Of a DNA stretch of 64,000 nt, positions 57,515-64,000 are shown piece after piece. The translations under genes were made by a program, and so were the position numbers. The DNA comes from Schistosoma haematobium (taxonomy: Eukaryota > Platyhelminthes > Trematoda > Strigeidida > Schistosomatidae), in assembly GCF_000699445.3 (NCBI RefSeq), contig NC_067198.1, positions 24,067,536-24,131,535 on the forward strand, given 5' to 3'. Position 1 is the stretch's first letter. Every line of letters begins with the position of its first letter. Below the pieces are notes generated by a model, which saw only the letters and a program-made list of their open reading frames with translations, had not been told where the DNA came from and did no database searches.

Positions 57515-58330
57515 TATGGTGTGTCACAAATACAGAAGGCTCGACTAGCTTTTGAAATTTATGGCATAGGCGAGATATCCATCTATCAACCAAAGGACGG
57601 GTTTACTGCACAGCAGTTCTTTCCGTCCTACTTTATGGCAGTGAAACATGGCCGGTAAGAGTAAATGATATTCGTGGATTACTAGTATTCGATCATAGAT
57701 GTCTTCGAAACATTGCTCGTATATCCTGGGACCACCGAGTAAATTATGCAGTTGTTGGGAAACGGGTACTAGGTAAGGATGGCAAATCTCTTGATGATGT
57801 AGTGAAACTTCATCAGTTGAGGTGGCTGGGACACATGTTAATTATGCTCAACGACCGACTGCCTCGACTTGCGAAGTTTTAAGGTGTAGGAGTAGGTTGG
57901 AAGAAAGCTAGGGGCGGCCAGACCAAAACATGGCACAAATCCATGAATTCACTGACAAGCGGACCGAGCCATGTTGGTAGGTGTAAACTGCCTGGTTGGG
58001 ATCCGCGAGATGATAGCACTCGATGATTGGAGACCTTGAATGACATGGCTCAAAATTGTTTCCAATGGTGCAGGTGTATCCACTCTGTGATATCGCAGAT
58101 TATAATCTTCTGGATTCTTCATGGCCTTTTTTTCTCTTTCCAAATTTATAACACTGTATTATACTCCTTGAATAACATCTTCAAACCCTAATGTTTCCGA
58201 TTACTGTTTATACTTTTACTACCTCTACCACTACGGGATTTGAATCAGAATTGTATCTGTGTGCTAAAGTGGTATGGCAACTCGAACTGATGTACGTACG
58301 TATGAATTTCTATGTTGTTACTGAGTGGTT

Positions 58331-58642
58331 GTCGTTTTTTTAGCGAGTTAGTTTTCTTTGAGATGGGATAGCTAACCTGACCGACTAACTGAATTTACTC
58401 TAATCTTATCGAAAATCTAGATGTGGTTGTAAAAGTCTATCTTAAAATTCTGAGCATGCACTGTTGATAACGTACTAGCAACTAACATACGAGGAGTATT
58501 GAGAAACGAAAATCAAAATATACGATAGATATTTCACAGTTACTTGAGTTCCCATTCGATGATACTTTTTCTCACCCTATAAATTATAAACAGAACCCTA
58601 GATATCTTATGGCAACAACGTTACTTTTGAAAAGAATGGCAA
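58331..58642. other. Gene-free stretch
   Basis: Short spacer between LINE copy F and the stop codon of the RGS gene; it should contain the RGS 3' UTR. Confidence 0.5.
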
Positions 58643-61600
58643 CTAAACTAACAAAAAAAAAGACCGAGTAAACTTACTTTTTAATCTTATTAAATTTGAC
58701 TTGAAACTATTATTATTAAATTCCTTATTCAATTTGTCTTTGATCTCAGCACTAGGAGTAGCAGTTTTATCACTTTTATGCATGACTACAATTTTACTTT
58801 TGTTCACTTGAGAACTGCCATGTTTACAACTTTTTACTTGCGATGATATCAATTTACCATCGTCTTTGCCAGGTCGGTTAATAGTTGTTGATATTTTTGA
58901 AGACATTCTATCTAGAGAAACATCTGTTTTGTTCTTAAAACTTTTAGATTGATTTAGCACAGTTGATTTTCGGGAAGATTTATTTACATTGAAATTATTT
59001 ATTATTGATGAATAGTTTGAAGACTCTAAGAATCGTGGGAATGAATCGGTTTTCATTAATGTATATACCTAGAAATTTGAACAAAATATACATTATAGAT
59101 AATAAGGACAAATAAGTAATAAACAAAATAAATGAATCGATAAAACTAAAACGGTAAACGTATGTCAAGTAATCAAATAAAATGACTCGACCCGAACATG
59201 GAACCCATCAGCTGCTCCACATAAATGATAAAATTCATTGCTATATGTATATCAGTAAGTAGAACCTGGTAAATATGTGCATCGTTTCAAGTTGCCATAC
59301 GCCATTAGTACAGACAGATAAAACTACTAGGCAAAACACCTAAATAGTAAAAGTACTAACTGTATAAGTGGTAATAGATTAGGGATCAAAAGCACTATTC
59401 AAGAAGAAAATATAAATCAGTGATATGAAAACAAAAGCAGTTATAAGGCATTCAAGAGCTCTGAACTTGAGGGGAACGACAAAGAATTGATGCACCTGCA
59501 CCATTGGAAACGATTTTGGACCATGACCTTCAGTCTCTAATAATGTAGTCTACACCTATCAACATGGCTAGATTCAATTACCAACAACTTCGTGGACTGA
59601 TGCCATGTTTTGGTTTGGCCGCCCCTAGCTTTCTTCCAGTCTACTCTCACACCGGAAAGCATCGCCCGACGAGGTAGACGGTGGTTGGGGGTACGTAACA
59701 CATCCCAACCGTCTCATTTGATGAAGATTTACTAACTCGTTATTCGATTTCATATCCTTACCTAGTAGCCTGTTCCTAACCCAGACATTACTAACTCTGT
59801 GGTCCAAAAATATATGAGCAATGCTTCAGAAACACTTATGATCTGGCATCAGTAACCTATAAATATCCTCTACTCTTAATGGTCATGTTTAACACCCATA
59901 AAATAGAACTGAGCTTACTGTGTAGCAGTAAGCTCGCCCTTTGTTTGGCAGACGGATCTCTCCCCCACGCAACAAGTGACGCAAGTCGACGAAACCAAAT
60001 CGAGCCCTCCTAATCCGTGCCGAGATTTCGTCGGACACCATACTATCATGATTGATGAGACTCCCAAGATAAATAAAGTGGTCGATGCGTTCAACTACTT
60101 CATTCTTTATCATTAATTGAAAGGCTGACGCAACCTATCCAGAAGTAACATCTTACTTTATGTTTGTTTTGACAGCTTTAAGCTGAAGTGATTGATCGAT
60201 TAGTCAGTTATATTTTACAATACAGTAATCAAATCATTTGAGTTTTCAAGTTCAAACACAGACTTATTCGCAAAAGCACACGTATATTTTGATATCATTT
60301 CAGGGTCAACTAGAGAAGTGCCATTTTTACGAATGATTTCAAACGCACTAATAATAACATGGATTATATGGATTTTGTGGACTCGTTATATTATTTCCTA
60401 AATATAACTTAGTACCTATTTTCAGGAAACTGTATAAAAAGTTTCAGTAAGACGTGCTTTCTTTTTTCTAAATTAAAACGAATAAATATATATCAGTCTA
60501 TGAAAATGTCACATGTGCTGAATGATCTTAAAATTTTTAAGTGTTAACGTTTCAGGAGGTTACTGAAATGGAGAACTTGAATCTAGGTAAGAATATTATG
60601 TAGAATAAACGTGGAGGATTTAAGAATAAAAGTAAATCGTATATATAATTCAGCCTGCTAAACATAAGGACGTTTAGTTATCACTATAATCTAGATTTTA
60701 ATTTACCTGATTTTCAGCTTCTAAGAACATATCTACATGAGGATGTGATAAACAAGATGAGGCAGACTTTATAGCTAAATGATCTATGTTTACAGCTTGA
60801 GTAGCATCAGAAACCAAGAATTGACTAAATATCTCATTTGCTCTCTTTTTCACCTTAATGAAATCAAGAAACGAAAAGAATACATTGATATTACAACGGA
60901 AATTAAAACCTTTGGTCACCAAAAAAATAAACGTGAATAATATGAACAATGTAACGGGTGCTACGGTTATTTTTCTATTAATCAGCTAGTCCGAGATAAT
61001 GTGCAAATTGGTAAGAAAATGTCTTAGTCCCGGTTGCCACAATTTACAAAAGCACAGAGAGTGTATAAATCAGCAGTCGAAAAATACACATGAAAGATAT
61101 ATTCAAAAGGGATCACAGAATAAGAACAAAAAAATTAATGTCAAGCTCATGAGTCGAAAGATAAATAATGAATTCTATTCCATCAGGGCCATTGGTTTTG
61201 ACTCAAATTCGAGTAAGAGATATCCGGTTTCATAATGCTGACCACTCAAATGAATGCAGGACAAAAAACTACCTGCAAATTTAGAGGGGAAGGTTATGTA
61301 TGGTGGTCTTGAGTGCTGTTAGAGGTATGAGGGTGATTATCACTTCCCGGTTTTCCACACCATGGAAGGGTTCTTCTGAAGGTACCTGAAAAAGAAATTG
61401 GATTAGAGGTGGTCTTAGTGACCTGGGAGCGTGACCGCAGTGCCCAAGGGAAAACTGCTTGAGGTCGGTCACACACGACCTTTTTATGGGTAATTTTTGT
61501 GTTAGCTCCGTACTTGTTGAGACTTTACCGCCGGAGACGGATATCCGTGGGACAAGGCGAGGTGTGCATTTTTAGAGTCGACCTTTTCTAACCCCACCCC

Positions 61601-63160
61601 TCCTTGAGAGAAGGCAGCATCGCTATCATGCTGGGTGTCTGAAGGAAACACCTTACTGCAGTCACACCTCTGTACAGTCAGCAGTACGACTTCGCCTTCG
61701 GACCCTGGGTTTGTTGCTTTTAGTCTTACCGAACTTCAGCCAACCTGTCTGTCATGGTAGGACCTTGAGGAACGGTTGTTCCAGCCAGTATAGCTCGGTT
61801 GCTTCATCACGATAGGCAAGCCCGATCACCACGCCAAGGTAGAAACAACGGTCGGGTAGTGAATTTAAAGTATGATTGGCCATTGAACGTGAACAAACAG
61901 ATACTTAGCGTACGGGATATTAAATATGTGATTTCCTTTCCTGTTACGGATTTCTATTCCGGATTCACTGGGAGTGACTGCTTGTAATTGTGTGGATAAA
62001 GTAGTTTGGTCTGTACTGTGGTTCTCTATTCGGGATCGTGAGTCCTGGTTCTGATATAACGTGGCTAGTTTTTTTTTTTACCGTATTAACGTATTATTTT
62101 AGTATACTTGAGGGAGAAAAAATATTTTGAACCGTCCGTTGTATCAGTAACCGAAGATTTCTAAACATAGATTACAACTACCCCGCAGATCCCTAGTGCA
62201 AAGACTGGCCAACCAAAATGCCTCAATCGAACTGTCATTTACTTTGTGGAGTGGTTCGATTTTTTCGTTTGGCTTCTCCTTGATCTAAATTTAGTGAAAA
62301 GCCAATATCATAGTTGAAAGCTGAGGTAGAATGTTATCAGAGTAAGTCGATTTAGAACACATATTTTTTACCAGTAATTATTAGCTACATTCATAAAGAA
62401 CTACAGTGAATCTTTGCCAGTGTTTTTGCCAAACTGATATTTGGATATTAACAGTGCAGATTTGTATCATAAAATGAGGATCTAGATGAATCAGATGACT
62501 TAAGACGCTATTATTTTAGGGACCGTATTATTAAGACTAGTTCTTGCATCATCACAAGTGTATTTCTATCCGAGAGATTCTGTAGAAACAGTGGATCTGG
62601 AGTTCCCACAGCGCAACGATAGCTGTATTATGTTATCATATGTTTGGACATTGAGACTTTGTGAAAGACATACTGTGGTACATACAAAACAATGTCTTGA
62701 AATATAGCTCAAAACTGAAGTCAATGGAAATTCTGTTGTGCATTACTTTTGTTATCTACATAAGCATTTACGTGTAGTTTACAAGAGAAATGAACTTATA
62801 TTAGTTGGTGTGGTATATTTCGTGCTGCTTCAATGTGTCCATTTGTTCCGTTAGAGTCAATACTATAAGAGAAACCACAAAGGATCATGAACTAAGCGGA
62901 CCGAGTTGGAAAATGGAATTTTGAAGGGATGGAAAATATTCAAACAGATCTTAATTAGTCAAGTAAAAGAACACACGGACAAGTCTTACAGTTTAACATT
63001 GCTAACCAACTATATACGTCTATACAACAATCATTAATAACGATTACAGATCACAGAAATGAAAGTAACTTACATTTCCGGTTTCAAAGGAATGACGCCA
63101 ACTACGGACTGAAAGCAAAAAATCAAGATTTTCACTGCTGAATTCTGTTATCAGAAATTT
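58643..63160 (-). CDS. RGS-domain protein, three 3' exons (gene incomplete)
   Basis: RGS proteins speed up GTP hydrolysis by G-alpha subunits. Three minus-strand exons with clean splice sites are 63,160-63,074 (29 codons), 60,853-60,707 (49 codons) and 59,068-58,643 (141 codons plus TAG), all joined in phase 0. Together they give most of an RGS domain: [47 protein letters not shown], the DMFLEAENQ helix and [19 protein letters not shown]. The first helix (W..S...LL) is missing, so exons lie beyond 63,160 or off the window. The usual EN-x-x-FW is ENLDFL, losing the tryptophan. After the domain comes about 115 residues of Ser/Lys/Asn-rich tail with no motif I know. LINE copies H and G lie in its two introns. 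Subfamily is not determined. Confidence 0.85.
59290..60165 (-). mobile_element. 3' part of LINE family 2, copy H
   Basis: In an intron of the RGS gene, same strand. Frame 60,113-59,889 has [19 protein letters not shown] and [20 protein letters not shown]. Frame 59,807-59,625 has [19 protein letters not shown], followed by the 3' UTR to a caagttgccatacgccattag end. It is a 5'-truncated, decayed copy that shares diagnostic changes with copy I at 46.3 kb. Confidence 0.75.
61290..61855 (-). mobile_element. Leader fragment of LINE family 2, copy G
   Basis: Matches, in reverse, the family-2 leader seen at 51,565-51,640 and 55,262-55,530: ggtgtttcctt, gatgctgccttctct, ctccggcggtaaag, cacgctcccaggtc and ccggttttccacac-type blocks. 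It extends further 5' than copy F, to about 61,855. No RT follows. It lies in the intron between the first two RGS exons described. Confidence 0.72.
61856..63073 (-). other. RGS gene intron, no recognisable feature
   Basis: AT-rich intron sequence with no coding or repeat content that I recognise. Confidence 0.55.
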
Positions 63161-64000
63161 CTGAAAGGAAAAGAAAGTAGCGGCAAGTTGAGATAAAAAA
63201 GTATCAAGTTAATTCAAAAAAAAACTTAACCAAATATTCTAAAGACAAACCACTGAAGTTGAGCAATAAATAGTCATAAAACAAGTGAGGAGACAAGCGT
63301 TTGGGCGAAATATGTGGTATGCTAGAAATTGGTTTATTCATTTAATACATACGTTTACAATTACAGAGTATCATATTGACATAGTAGCGCGAATTACCCC
63401 TAACTGTCAGGTTTTAATTGATTGGAGAGTAAGTGACCTACAAACGGATTCCCTCGAATAACCTGGGACATTTCATCATGTTATTTTGTGCTGGTGTTTT
63501 GTAAATGAATATTTCATCTTAGTGCATAGAAAAAACTGTCCTTCTGGCTAGCGGTCTTATCTTTAGTTTCAAACTATTTTGATGTTTAAACCCATAACTT
63601 GTTATCGTGTGTAGACATCACACAACCATAAGGCATCATTCCATATAATGGGTCGAGCGACCATTTCTTCCATCGATTTTTACGATAGAAATTTCGTTCA
63701 TTAAATATAGAAATTCCCCATAACAAGTAGAACTAACAAAACACCACTCTCTATAAAAAGCAATGGATTATAGTAAATGTACAAGTTAAACAAAACCAAG
63801 CAGAATACCGATATAATATCCGAAAGAAAGGTGGATTATTGACTGACGGATGAATTCATTTGATTAGCAAAATTTATCACCGCAGTTGATAAAAGTATGA
63901 CAGGTGGCAAAGTAAGAAACGTCATACATAAAAATCGGCCCGATAAAATACGAGGATATTATCATTTTGACCTTTCTCAGTCTCTCCTGATCCATACCTG
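63161..64000. other. Right end of window, no recognised exon
   Basis: The missing 5' exons of the RGS gene would lie here or beyond. I find none with RGS first-helix features. The last bases read CAG then gtatgg on the minus strand and could be an exon end at the window border, which cannot be judged. Confidence 0.4.

Larger units (their letters stand above)
51565..58330 (+). mobile_element. RTE-like LINE, family 2, copy F, interrupted by copy E
   Basis: The leader starts at about 51,565-51,640 (cagtaaggtgtttccctcgg, gatgctgccttctcac), which matches the leader of copy G at 61,600-61,670. It is broken by inverted copy E and resumes near 55,262 (ttgaccctgaaaatgtcacacc). It continues through a shortened endonuclease (55,680-55,990), linker and RT (to 57,514), C-terminal region to about 57,880, and a 3' UTR to about 58,330. 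The endonuclease has a frameshift at VSET and loses most of its second half. The RT carries several stops. Confidence 0.8.

Noticed and set aside
60999..61235. A 78-codon plus-strand frame in an RGS intron
   Set aside because: Lys/Asn-rich, no recognisable motif, on the strand opposite to the gene; probably chance.

Overview
The window looks like nuclear DNA of a blood fluke (genus Schistosoma). It is AT-rich, with conserved animal genes split by 31-40 bp introns near their 5' ends and kilobase introns further on. It also holds many RTE-type, CR1/jockey-type and BEL/Pao retroelement remnants, and tRNA-derived SINEs carrying a hammerhead-ribozyme fold as in the schistosome Sm-alpha repeats. 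The genus is an inference from these features; I cannot fix the species.

Host genes, left to right. CNOT9 (CCR4-NOT subunit, + strand, six exons, 96-14,613) reads as a complete 375-codon frame with an unusual Ser/Thr-rich tail. A single-exon minus-strand frame (15,719-16,270) resembles the C-terminal domain of the meiotic protein SPATA22. ST7 (+ strand, 11 recognised exons, 27,711-44,822) gives an uninterrupted 501-residue frame once introns are removed; its N-terminal exon(s) were not found. COX19 (minus, 45,112-about 45,417) is convergent with ST7. The right end holds three minus-strand exons of an RGS-domain protein (58,643-63,160), whose 5' part is not found.

Mobile DNA fills the introns and gaps. 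Two RTE-like LINE families dominate, called family 1 and family 2 here. In CNOT9 intron 3, a family-2 copy sits inside the 5' leader of a family-1 copy, flanked by a 7-base duplication (GTGACCA at 7,602 and 10,140). In 51.6-58.3 kb an inverted family-1 copy interrupts the leader of a family-2 copy. ST7 intron 9 carries a composite (38.5-43.6 kb) of near-identical pieces of both of those copies, sharing the same disabling lesions. No retroelement copy looks autonomous: all have deletions, stops or frameshifts. A decayed BEL/Pao element (17.75-20.1 kb), a pair of LTR-like repeats (20.99 and 25.81 kb), a CR1/jockey-type RT fragment (23.1-23.9 kb), a detached BEL/Pao integrase piece (50.5 kb) and three SINE copies complete the picture.

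The genes are ordinary cellular genes (mRNA decay, membrane protein, cytochrome oxidase assembly, G-protein signalling, possibly meiosis) and do not form one pathway. No CRISPR array, operon or rRNA is present, and I found no free-standing tRNA gene.
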